A stretch of 13,352 bases of DNA from Pavlovales sp. CCMP2436. Lineage: Eukaryota; Haptophyta; Pavlovophyceae; Pavlovales. The notes beneath the pieces were generated by a model. That model was given only the letters and a program-made list of their open reading frames with translations. It searched no databases and had not been told where the DNA came from. Shown here in pieces: positions 7,501 through 13,352 of this stretch. A program made the position numbers and the translations under genes. The stretch covers positions 58,313-71,664 of the forward strand of contig MU631419.1 of NCBI GenBank assembly GCA_026770615.1, written 5' to 3'. Every line of letters starts with the position of its first letter. The first letter of the stretch is position 1.

Positions 7501-9923
7501 CCTGCCTGCTTTCCTGTGCCCAGTTGCATGACGCTCCCTCCTCTTGGACCCTCCCCGTGCAGGTACGACGGCATGCCGGTGGCGCTCAAGGAGTACGCCC
7601 TCGGCACGGCGACGGAGAAGCGGATGTTCGAGAGAGAGGTGGACGCGCTCGTCAAGCTGAGGCCGCACTCGCACGTGATGCGCGTGGAGCTGCTCTTCAC
7701 CGGCGAGAACGCGTGAGGCGGTCTGTGCGCGTGGGTGCAGACTCCACTCTACGCCGGTGGCAACCTGCACTGCTGGCTTGCCCGGGCGCGTGCCGAGCTG
7801 CTCGTCTCGCGGCAAGCCGCCGCCAGCGAGCCAAGCACGAGCGACGCAATCGGTGTGCGGCCCGCGTCTGCGCAGGCAGTGGGCGCGTCGCCGCACTCGC
7901 TGCTAAACCCCGCGGACAAGGCGGTGGTGACCGTGCACGTGCGCGCTCTGCGGCAGCTCGCGCAGGCACTCGAGTCCGTGCACTCCAAGGTGCGCAGCGC
8001 ACCTCTCCGCGCAGGCACTCCCCTGATCACTGCCGCTCCCGCGTTTCCCACCCTTCCCTCACACTATCCAAATGCACTCAACGCGTACTCCATACGTAAC
8101 CCAGTCACCAACGCGACGCATCTCTCACCCCCTCTTGCCTTCGCCTCCTCACACAAAGGGCGTGTGCCACGGCGATGTCAAGCTCGAGAACGTGCTCGTT
8201 GAGCTGCTCGCGCCGCCTGGATCTGAGTTCCCGCCCGGCTCTGCTGACACGGCTTCTCACGGTGCAGGGCCGAGCCCGTACGCACTCCCGATCAACGGCA
8301 GGCGCGTGGTCCTCGCCGACTTTGATCTGTGCCGCGCGCACGCGCCGGGCGCAACCGCAAGTGGAGCATCACAGCCCGCAGCCGCGGCGTACGGGCAGAC
8401 AACGCGGCGCGGCGCGGGCACGCAGGGCTACATGGCGCCAGAAGTGGCTGCTGGCGAAGCACCAAGCGCGAGCTCGGACGTGTACGCGTTTGGCATGTGC
8501 GTCGTCGCCGCGCTCGCCGCGGACGACGCAACTTTTGAAAATGTGCTCAGCTCTTCCGCCCACGCACTTGAGTGCGCGCAGGCGCCGAGTGGCGCAGCGG
8601 CCAGTGGCGGGGGCAGGGCTGATGTGCTTGTCCTGTCCCTCGCCGAGGATCCGAGCGCGCGCCCGTCGCCGTTTGAGCTGTGCGCAAGCGCGCTCTTCAG
8701 CGCGGCCGACGCGTTGATCGCGGCGGAGGAGGTGGCGCGCGAAGTGGTGACGATCGCGAGGCTCAGGTGGTGCGCCGTGTGCTTCGAGCACATGGACATG
8801 GGCGAAGGTGCGACTTGCTCGCTCACCGTGCAGGACGAGACCCGTGGCGAAGGTGCTCATGACGTTTCCTCTGCTGGACTTGGCGCGGAGGCGCACTTCG
8901 CGTGCTGCAGCTGCCTGGCGGCGCACGTGAGCGCGAGCTGCGAGCCCGAGTGCCTCGGCGCCTTTGGCCAGAACGGCGGCTATGTGCGCTGCGTGCACGC
9001 GGGCGAGGGCTGTGCGCGGATCTACTCAATCGTTGCCGTGGCGAACCTGCCCTGCGCCGCATGCCTCACGTTTTGGCAGGCGCGCTCTGTGCTCGACGAG
9101 GAGCGCATTACCAAGCAGGTGCGCACAAACACTCCACGTCACACATGGAATAATATGCACCCCTTTGCCTTGTGAACCGCTTTCGATGTGACTTACGCCA
9201 TGCCCCCTCTTGATGACTATGCGACAACAGCTCGAGGACGGCATCGAGCTCCGGATCGGGGCGCGCGCCAAGCAGATTGCCGCGCTCGGCGAGGCAGAGA
9301 GGCGGGCGCGCGCCACGCGCTCGCACATCATCGAGCGCATCCTCACACTCGCGTGCCCCGCATGCGGGGCGGCCTTCCCGGAGACACTCGACGGGGAACT
9401 CGGGTTCACTGGCTGCTGCGCACTCAAGTGCCTCAGGCCCGGGTGTGGTGCAAACTTCTGCGCCTTCTGCCTCGCGGACTGTGGAGACAGTGCGAGTGCG
9501 CACGCGCACGTGGTCGAGTGCGCACTCGGCAACTCTGAGCTCTACGCGACGCCGGTCGAGTTCAAGCGCGTGCAGCAGCTTCGGCGCTCGCGGATGCTGA
9601 TCGATTTCCTCGAGTCGCAGTTTGTCGGCGATGTGGCACGCGAGCTGCTTGGCCTCGAATTCGGCCCTGTCGACCGGTTCAAGGTGACCGTTTGGCAAAA
9701 CATGAACGACGTCGAGGTAGAGGAGGAGGGTGAGGGTGAGGGTGTCAAGGACGTCTCCGGGGACGAGGGGGGGGGCGTTTACATCCAGATCGCGGGCGAG
9801 GACCAGGGGGCGGGCGTCGAGGACAAGGGGGAGGACGAGGACGACTTCGAGGCAGTCGCACCCGACCATCTCGTTTACATCGAGGTCGCGGACGAGCTGA
9901 GGACGAGGACGATGGCGAGGTAG
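4577..9923 (+). CDS. MATH / USP7-type ubiquitin-like / coiled-coil / protein kinase / RBR-like zinc-module fusion, interrupted
   Basis: Exons: 4577-5503, 5612-7455, 7563-7989, 8159-9118 and 9231-9923, about 1,600 residues. Domains in rough order: MATH 44-170; two USP7-type ubiquitin-like domains 195-400; Ala/Glu-rich coiled coil about 570-660 and a further helical region to about 900; protein kinase about 910-1265; a RING-like Cys/His region 1268-1370; a second Cys/His cluster 1420-1490; acidic tail. The MATH and ubiquitin-like parts match the USP7 order, but the protease domain between them is missing. Such a protein would be expected to bind ubiquitin-pathway substrates, phosphorylate partners and perhaps transfer ubiquitin. 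That role is inferred from the domains. Start: ATG 4577 is the first in the frame that runs into MATH. Lesions: TAG 6731-6733 and TGA 7714-7716 in frame, three frame changes within MATH, and a possible frame change near 9895. All four intron phases agree, so the gene is either recently damaged or the sequence has errors. The donor of the second intron is the least certain. Confidence 0.8.
4700..5075 (+). other. MATH (TRAF-like) domain of USP7 type, frame-broken
   Basis: Frame of 4577: GTFTWFLLPC then YSPVFYSGLYAWRLMVPDG, the classic MATH opening (F-T-W ... YSP.F..G.Y.WRL). Then AVYL in a second frame (about 4811-4822), CEQSDASQLSQDWSCQAHST in a third (about 4824-4975), and FAPLVDVRDPSEGFLDDDGS back in the original frame from about 4985. 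The pieces follow USP7 order, which has SWSCHAQ and then EVTDPEKGFIDDD in that protein. Small indels are needed near 4808, 4822 and 4970. MATH domains bind short peptide motifs in substrates. Confidence 0.8.
5140..5890 (+). other. Two USP7-type (HUBL) ubiquitin-like domains
   Basis: The first contains ARVSHFRVKKEETISDLKAM and GIPVSRMRLWTW, then LNLYLEVVDQE and DILLFVK. The second follows the intron at 5504-5611 and ends ELQHGDIIVFQ. In USP7 the equivalents are the segment around GFPQDQIRLWPM, the LETVDPE and VMLFLK strands, and LMDGDIIVFQ. Spacing and order agree well. In USP7 these domains bind partners and activate the protease, and here no protease is present. Confidence 0.8.
5504..5611 (+). 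other. Intron 1 of the fusion gene (108 bases, stop-free, in frame)
   Basis: The donor is GTCAAG|GTGACA and the acceptor is CTCTCCCCCAG|TCC. Removing it joins DILLFVK to SFDAAAQTVSFVG, matching the USP7 strand order. Its length is 36 codons and it contains no in-frame stop, so retention would insert 36 residues without breaking the frame. Confidence 0.75.
6731..6733 (+). other. In-frame TAG inside the fusion gene
   Basis: The same reading frame continues on both sides (WLERVDPARLA, stop, RSDAAVARAWETLAEL). A single C-to-T change in a CAG codon would account for it. If genuine, the product ends after the helical region and lacks the kinase and zinc parts. Confidence 0.9.
7456..7562 (+). other. 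Intron 2 of the fusion gene (donor uncertain)
   Basis: The acceptor CCCCGTGCAG|G is firm because the next codons are YDGMPVALKEY. The donor must leave two bases. TATAC|GTGCGC at 7456 does so and gives HNVTFYT joined to YDGMP. Alternatives are GTCC at about 7431 or a GC donor at about 7436. Confidence 0.6.
7714..7716 (+). other. In-frame TGA inside the kinase domain
   Basis: The frame reads LLFTGENA, stop, GGLCAWVQTPLYAGGNLHCW. The kinase hinge pattern continues directly after the stop. A CGA (Arg) codon mutated by C to T at a CpG would explain it. Confidence 0.9.
7990..8158 (+). other. Intron 3 of the fusion gene
   Basis: The donor is TCCAAG|GTGCGC and the acceptor is CACAAAG|GGC. Splicing joins LESVHSK to GVCHGDVKLENVL across the kinase catalytic loop in phase 0. 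The intron is 169 bases long. Confidence 0.85.
8764..9560 (+). other. Cys/His zinc module resembling an RBR-type E3 region
   Basis: The first cluster is RWCAVCFEHM ... HFACCSCLAAHVSASCEPEC ... YVRCVHAGEGCARIYS ... NLPCAACL, spacing like a RING-type or RBR RING1 domain. After the intron and a charged helix (GARAKQIAALGEAERRARAT) comes ACPACGAAFPE ... GCCALKCLRPGCGANFCAFC LADCGDSASAHAHVVEC, like an IBR/RING2 fold. In RBR ligases RING2 holds a catalytic Cys. I cannot say which Cys, if any, plays that part here, so the assignment is by pattern only. Confidence 0.65.
9119..9230 (+). other. Intron 4 of the fusion gene
   Basis: The donor is AAGCAG|GTGCGC and the acceptor is CGACAACAG|CTC. It joins DEERITKQ to LEDGIELRIGARAKQ in phase 0 and is 112 bases long. 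Reading through the donor instead gives a stop at about 9173. Confidence 0.85.
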
Positions 9924-10006
9924 CCTGGGGACAAGGGGGAGGGCGTGTAGTCTTTTTAGCCGAGGATATGGAAGAGGACGGTGAGGACGAGGACATCTTC
10001 GGCTAA
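9700..10006 (+). other. Acidic tail of the fusion protein, with alternative frame
   Basis: In frame: EVEEEGEGEGVKDVSGDEGG ... EDKGEDEDDFEAV ... YIEVADELRTRTMAR, stop 9921-9923. From about 9895 a different frame reads EDEDDGEVAWGQGGGR ... AEDMEEDGEDEDIFG and stops at TAA 10004-10006. Because it keeps the acidic composition, a one- or two-base indel near 9895 may have moved the original stop. Confidence 0.5.
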
Positions 10007-10530
10007 TACGAGACGAGCGAGATGCAGCTCGGTCAATCAGGGCGTTAGTCGAGCGTCATCGATTGTCTATTTTCTTTGATCAGCCGCGTACTGTACTTAG
10101 TTAGTGGCGGGCGAAGTGGTCCCCCAATCGCAGCGCTTTAATGTGGATCTTCCCTTCCGGGTGTGGACGTTAATTTACTGCAGAAATGTACTCACTCAGG
10201 GGCTCAGCTTGTTGCAGCGCTCTCACGACGATTTACGACCACCAGCGTAAAGGTATGACCACAAACTTATATACTATATATAGGCACACAGCAGGCATGG
10301 GCGACACAGCGATCAGACCAGCATAGCTTCCAAGCCAGTCAGACGCCAGCTTAATCTCTATGATGGTGTGCACCGGAGATACGCTAATAGGATCTGGAGT
10401 AGATTTTAACACGAAGTTTTGACCGCGCGCTGCGGCGTGCTGCGGACGCACAGCCTTGTCGTCCTCGTGGTCCCTCCTCCTTCCCGTCCGTTCCGTTGTC
10501 CTCCTCGTCACCACCTGCCTGCCCCGCAAC
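9924..10530. other. Intergenic spacer
   Basis: I see no gene apart from the possible extension of the fusion gene's tail to 10006. It holds a TATA-like run (TATATACTATATATA, about 10268-10282) directly followed by dispersed repeat copy 3. A minus-strand open frame at 10233-10832 overlaps the repeat and the next gene and is judged a by-product. Confidence 0.5.
10283..10362 (+). repeat. Dispersed repeat, copy 3 (diverged)
   Basis: GGCACACAGCAGGCATGGGC and GTCAGACGCCAGCTTAATC match copies 1 and 2 with substitutions and short indels. The micro-ORF present in the other copies stops at codon 10 here (MGDTAIRPA, stop). A TATA-like run lies immediately before it, as near copy 2. Confidence 0.8.
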
Positions 10531-11133
10531 TTAAGACGAGGAACACCCATCGAGGATGAACGCTGACCTCGTGCGCGCGCTGCACCCCTTCCTTGACCAC
10601 CGAGCCCTCCGCCCCCGACCGGCCCTAAAGCATTTGAAGATTTGCGCGCTGGGCAGCTTGCACAGGCGCACGGCCTCGGTGGTAGCTGCCGGTCTCGCCT
10701 TCGACCATGCTTGAAGCCTGAACATGATGTCGGCGACGACCGCCTCGGGACCGTCGATCGCCCGGGAATTTTTCGCGTCGGTAGTTCTTTGTGGGCACCT
10801 TCGAGCACTCGGTAGCCTCCTTGCCAGCTCACGGGCGGCGGTGCGCGCGGCGTGCGCGGCGCGTGCGGCGATAGCTGTCCGCGCCTTCTTCGCTCCGTAG
10901 CTCTTCTTCGACGAAGCTACCGAGAGCGCGCGCTTCGCCGCGAGCGCCTCGTCAACCACCACCTCGTCGAGCACCAAATCGGCGACGTGGGGGACGCCGA
11001 CGTCCTCCGCCTCGAGCTCCGACGGCGCGTACTTGCTTATGCCGGCGGCCTCGCGCGCGTGCCGAGCAGCAGCGGCCTTGAGGTTCTTTCTGCCGCCCTT
11101 CTTGCCGCCGTCGAGCGCGCGCCTGCTCGACAT
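10531..11133 (-). CDS. Hypothetical Lys/Ala/Arg-rich protein
   Basis: The frame begins with ATG at 11131-11133 on the minus strand and gives about 200 residues: MSSRRALDGGKKGGRKNLKA ... SELEAEDVGVPHVADLVLDE ... SYGAKKARTAIAARAAHAAR ... and a C-terminus rich in Arg, Ser and Cys. An in-frame ATG 11 codons upstream (11164-11166) is an alternative start. The basic N-terminus resembles a nuclear localisation signal, and the Ala-rich middle is likely helical. I recognise no family. GC-rich codon use matches neighbouring genes for the first 150 residues; the last 40 look less protein-like, so a missed intron or frameshift is possible. Confidence 0.4.
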   Translation of the reverse strand: MSSRRALDGGKKGGRKNLKAAAARHAREAAGISKYAPSELEAEDVGVPHVADLVLDEVVVDEALAAKRALSVASSKKSYGAKKARTAIAARAAHAARTAARELARRLPSARRCPQRTTDAKNSRAIDGPEAVVADIMFRLQAWSKARPAATTEAVRLCKLPSAQIFKCFRAGRGRRARWSRKGCSARTRSAFILDGCSSS

Positions 11134-11774
11134 GCTCTGCACAGATAGACAGTGATATAGTCGCATCTAGTTACTATAAGTGCCCACATACGTTTGTCGA
11201 GATATTATTGCGCTACGTACAGTAGCTAATTATATCGGGGACTAGACGATTGAATGAAGCTAGTTTAGCACGCGTGTCGTGCGCATTCATTCATGACTAA
11301 AACTCCTGGTTGACCACTCTTAGACCTGCACTTGCAGCGGCGAGCGATGGACGGCGGGCGAAATGAGTATTTCTTTGGGCCAAGCCAAATTGGGCTGTTC
11401 CAACCCCAGATCCGGCTGCTCAGCGCCCTCAGCCCCCTTATTCGCATGGCGTAGCGGCCGAAAAAAAAAAAATTGCTGCTCGATTTTGGCTGCACCTCAT
11501 CGCGCGCTTTTGGGTCAGGCACACCGGTGATTCTTAACGCTTGGATCAGGGGAGACATATTCGGGACGGACGTTAATCTAAACAGTTACGCATAAGTATT
11601 AACGTAACTAATAGCGCAATCAACATTAATAGTTGATGCAATTCTGGGGGGGTGCGGCAAATCCCCTCCGCAGCGCAGCGGCGAGCGAGCGACGGCAGGC
11701 GATATAGACTTCGATAGGGCGAAGCCAGCTCCAGCGACCCCCCCCCCCAGTTGAGTTTGTGGAGCTGTTACAAA
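11134..11774. other. Divergent spacer between the hypothetical gene and the glucanase gene
   Basis: It should contain promoters for both flanking genes, which are transcribed away from each other, but no clear motif was found. Two related blocks occur: GCAGCGGCGAGCGATGGACG at 11336 and a variant beginning GCAGCGGCGAGCGAGCGACG at about 11677. Both are followed by GGC(A/G)GGCGA and, about 20 bases on, by (C/G)AAGCCA. A minus-strand open frame at 11265-11558 has no known motif. Confidence 0.45.
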
Positions 11775-11790
11775 ATGAAATCAAACTCAA
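11751..11790 (+). other. Hairpin around the glucanase start codon
   Basis: TTGAGTTTG (11751-11759) and CAAACTCAA (11782-11790) are perfect inverted repeats. ATG 11775-11777 lies in the loop. A 10-base C-run sits just upstream. Confidence 0.55.
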
Positions 11791-13339
11791 ACTCAGCGCA
11801 TCAACGGTGTTGTGACACGCACGGACGGCGGGCGGGCCCCGACGCCGACTCGGCGCGCGGTGGGTGGGGGGGGTTGACCCATCGAGGAATACACGGCACG
11901 ACGCACACCAACGTGGGTACCGCGGTGGTCGCGGCGATGGTGCTGGGCTGCGTCTACTGCGCCTGCGCCATCGGCCTGCGGAGTAGCGCGTGCACTCTCC
12001 TCTCGCTCGGCCTGGTCCTGTTTGCGCTCACCAACGGCGCCATGTGGATCGCGACGTCGTCTACGCAAGCCGACGTTGCTGGCGCGAACTGGCGCGAGGC
12101 GCACGCAGGGATGATCGGCACAAACCTGGGCGGCTGGCTGCTTCTTGAAAAGTGGCTCGTCGACCGGGGCCAGAGCTCGCTGGGATCGGGCAAGATCGTG
12201 TCGCCGTTCGAGCTCACCGCCGCCAAGGGTGCAATCGATGAGCGTTCCCTCTCGATTGGGCTTCGCGCGGGCGGACGCCTCGACGCGCTCGACGCGTGGC
12301 GTGACGCGTATGTGACGAAAGCCGATTTTAAAGAGATCCGCCTCGCTGAGCTTGACTCAGTGCGCATTCCGTTCGGCTGGTGGATCGTCGTGGGCTCGGC
12401 GGCGCCGGACGGGTTCCACAGGTGTGTGTATTGTGTGTGTGTGTGTGTGTGCATGTGTGTGCGTGTGTGCTTGTGCGTGTGTGTGTGCGTGTGTGTTCGC
12501 CTTTTGCCCGTCAAGATGACCTGATGACGCTGACCCCCACCCCACCCCCACCCCCACCCCTGCGTAAATATCTATAAGAATGTCCGGCGCCGTAAAAGTC
12601 TCCCAGTGGTGTAGCAACAACACACTGTTAACCTAGGACCGCTTCCGAGCACACGGATAGCGTCATCATCCCCTCGTCGTCATCTGAGATTGCCCCCCCC
12701 TACCCCCACAGAGGAGCGGGTCTGCGCTACCTAGACGACGCGATGCGATGGGCGGAGGAGGAGGGACTTAAGGTGATTTTAGATTTGCACGGGGCGCCTG
12801 GCAGTCAAAACGGGCGGCAGACGGGCGGGCACGAGGCGAAGGGATGGACAACTGACTGGTTCGACGTCGATAAGTCTGTCGAGGTATATTCCTTGCTTAA
12901 GCGCACGCACACAACACACACACACACACACGAATAAGAAAGGTATTTTTATTTATTTTAAGGAATGGACGACCAAGGGAGTTCGACGTCGATAAGTCTG
13001 TCGAGGTATATTCCTTGCTTATTAAGCGCATGTCATGCCCGTACGCCTTCGGGCTGCAAGTTGGGGACGTAAAAAGAACTACTATTAAAAAAGCACACAC
13101 GTACTGTACATATACAAATAAGAATAGGAATATTTTGTATTTATTCATTTTAAAACCATTTTTAATCATTTTCTTTTATTTGTATCAGCGCATCTTGTCG
13201 CGGAGCGCTACGGCTCCTTCAATATTTAATCATTGTTTTTATTTAAATTATACATTATTATCAGGTGGTGCGAATTGTCGCGGAACGTTACGCCTTCTCC
13301 AGCGCGCTCGTCGGCATCACGCTCCTCAACGAGCCCGAG
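11775..13339 (+). CDS. GH5-family exo-1,3-beta-glucanase-like protein, membrane-anchored, 5' part
   Basis: Exons 11775-12421, 12712-12883 and 13265-13339 give 298 residues. The gene continues past the window after a GTGTGC donor at 13340. Splice phases agree (2, then 0). N-terminal residues 47-90 are hydrophobic, perhaps one or two membrane segments or a signal anchor. Then come MIGTNLGGWLLLEKWL (115-128), DFKEIRLAELDSVRIPFGWW, VILDLHGAPGSQNG (His about 242) and VGITLLNEPE. These are hallmarks of GH5 exo-beta-1,3-glucanases, in which the Glu of NEP (residue 296) is the acid/base catalyst; the nucleophile Glu would lie beyond the window. The likely role is hydrolysis or remodelling of beta-1,3-glucan in storage or wall polysaccharide. 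An alternative start at residue 55 would leave the anchor only. A longer open frame begins upstream at a TTG, which is not a eukaryotic start. Confidence 0.85.
12422..12711 (+). other. Glucanase intron 1 with GT microsatellite and C-rich tract
   Basis: The donor CACAG|GTGTGT is the first unit of a (GT)n run reaching about 12496. Further on lies a run of CCCCA-type units (12534-12560) able to form an i-motif, with G-quadruplex on the other strand. The acceptor is CTACCCCCACAG. Splicing joins DGFH-R to GAGLRYLDDAMRWAEEEGLK in phase. Confidence 0.85.
12843..13158 (+). repeat. Tandem duplication of exon 2 end plus intron start
   Basis: Unit 1 (about 12843-12960) and unit 2 (about 12963-13158) share TTCGACGTCGATAAGTCTGT, CGAGGTATATTCCTTGCTTA, a CACACA stretch, AATAAGAA and TTTATT-ATTTTAA in the same order. 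The copied exon piece has one extra base relative to the original, so it is frameshifted. Confidence 0.9.
12884..13264 (+). other. Glucanase intron 2 with partial copies of both flanking exons
   Basis: The donor is GTCGAG|GTATAT and the acceptor is ATTATCAG|GTGGTG. It contains a (CA)n run at 12905-12931. It also holds a copy of the end of exon 2 (about 12963-13018) and copies resembling the start of exon 3 (13187-13222 and, weaker, 13024-13056). The true splice gives DVDKSVE-VVRIVAERYAF, as expected for the family. Confidence 0.85.
13160..13300 (+). repeat. Tandem duplication of intron end plus exon 3 start
   Basis: Unit 1 reads TTTAATCATTTTCTTTTATT, then ATCAGCGCATCTTGTCGCGG and AGCGCTACGGCTCCTTC. 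Unit 2 reads TTTAATCATTGTTTTTATTT, then ATCAGGTGGTGCGAATTGTC and GCGGAACGTTACGCCTTCTC. Each carries its own acceptor-like ATCAG. The second is used by the open frame. Confidence 0.8.
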
Positions 13340-13352
13340 GTGTGCACCCCCC

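Larger units (their letters stand above)
7380..8765 (+). other. Protein kinase domain with unusual motifs
   Basis: Visible landmarks: YDGMPVALKEY (ATP-binding Lys), FEREVDAL (helix C Glu), a hinge-like AWVQTPLYAGGNLHCWL, HGDVKLENVL (catalytic loop with Asp, Lys and Asn but Gly for the usual Arg), ADFDLCR (DFD in place of DFG), GTQGYMAPEV (APE), SSDVYAFGMCV and DPSARPS (subdomain XI Arg). A glycine-rich loop is not obvious before the Lys. The catalytic Lys, Glu and both Asp residues are present, so it may be active as a non-RD kinase. Introns at 7456-7562 and 7990-8158 interrupt it. Confidence 0.85.

Noticed and set aside
8369..8998. Long minus-strand open frame under the kinase and zinc region
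   Set aside because: It is a shadow of the GC-rich coding strand; the plus strand carries the kinase and Cys/His motifs.
10233..10832. Minus-strand 199-codon open frame ending in a hydrophobic stretch
   Set aside because: It overlaps the dispersed repeat and the better frame at 10531-11133, and its hydrophobic end comes from AT-rich spacer and repeat DNA.
11265..11558. Minus-strand 97-codon open frame with a Phe run
   Set aside because: The Phe run comes from a T/A homopolymer, there is no recognisable motif, and the frame lies in a spacer with repeats.
12421..12513. Protein-coding continuation of the glucanase frame through Cys/Val repeats
   Set aside because: The Cys/Val repeat is a translated GT microsatellite inside the intron; splicing to 12712 restores the conserved glucanase sequence.

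Overview
The window looks like nuclear DNA from a GC-rich microbial eukaryote, most likely an alga of the haptophyte or stramenopile kind. Exons are very GC-rich, while many introns and spacers are AT-rich with poly-C/poly-G runs and microsatellites. Introns follow the GT-AG rule, and nothing bacterial or viral was recognised. The lineage is an inference from composition and protein content; no marker gene fixes it.

Layout. (1) About 354-2981, plus strand: a spliced gene for a low-complexity protein. A Gly/Ala-rich exon and a Gly/Asp/Tyr exon lead to a C-terminal Lys/Ser/Asp repeat tail. Its introns are filled with decayed copies of its own exon boundaries, a 59-bp triple repeat and a large foldback. 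(2) 2982-4576: intergenic DNA with a dispersed repeat (also at 473 and 10283), palindromes, a small MITE-like foldback and a G-quadruplex-capable tract. (3) About 4577-9923 (perhaps 10006), plus strand: the centrepiece, a five-exon fusion of a USP7-type MATH domain, USP7-type ubiquitin-like domains, coiled coil, protein kinase and a Cys/His zinc module like RBR E3 ligases. The USP protease domain expected between MATH and the ubiquitin-like domains is absent. Four introns keep the frame, but there are two in-frame stops and several frameshifts, so it is a young pseudogene or carries sequence errors. (4) 9924-10530: spacer with the third repeat copy. (5) 10531-11133, minus strand: a Lys/Ala/Arg-rich hypothetical protein. 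(6) 11134-11774: spacer. (7) 11775 to the window end, plus strand: the 5' part of a membrane-anchored GH5 exo-1,3-beta-glucanase, whose introns again hold partial copies of neighbouring exons.

Two themes recur. The first is a ubiquitin/kinase fusion reusing the substrate-binding and regulatory parts of USP7 without its protease. The second is intron growth by tandem duplication of segments carrying splice sites, seen independently in the first and last genes. The genes do not form an obvious shared pathway.
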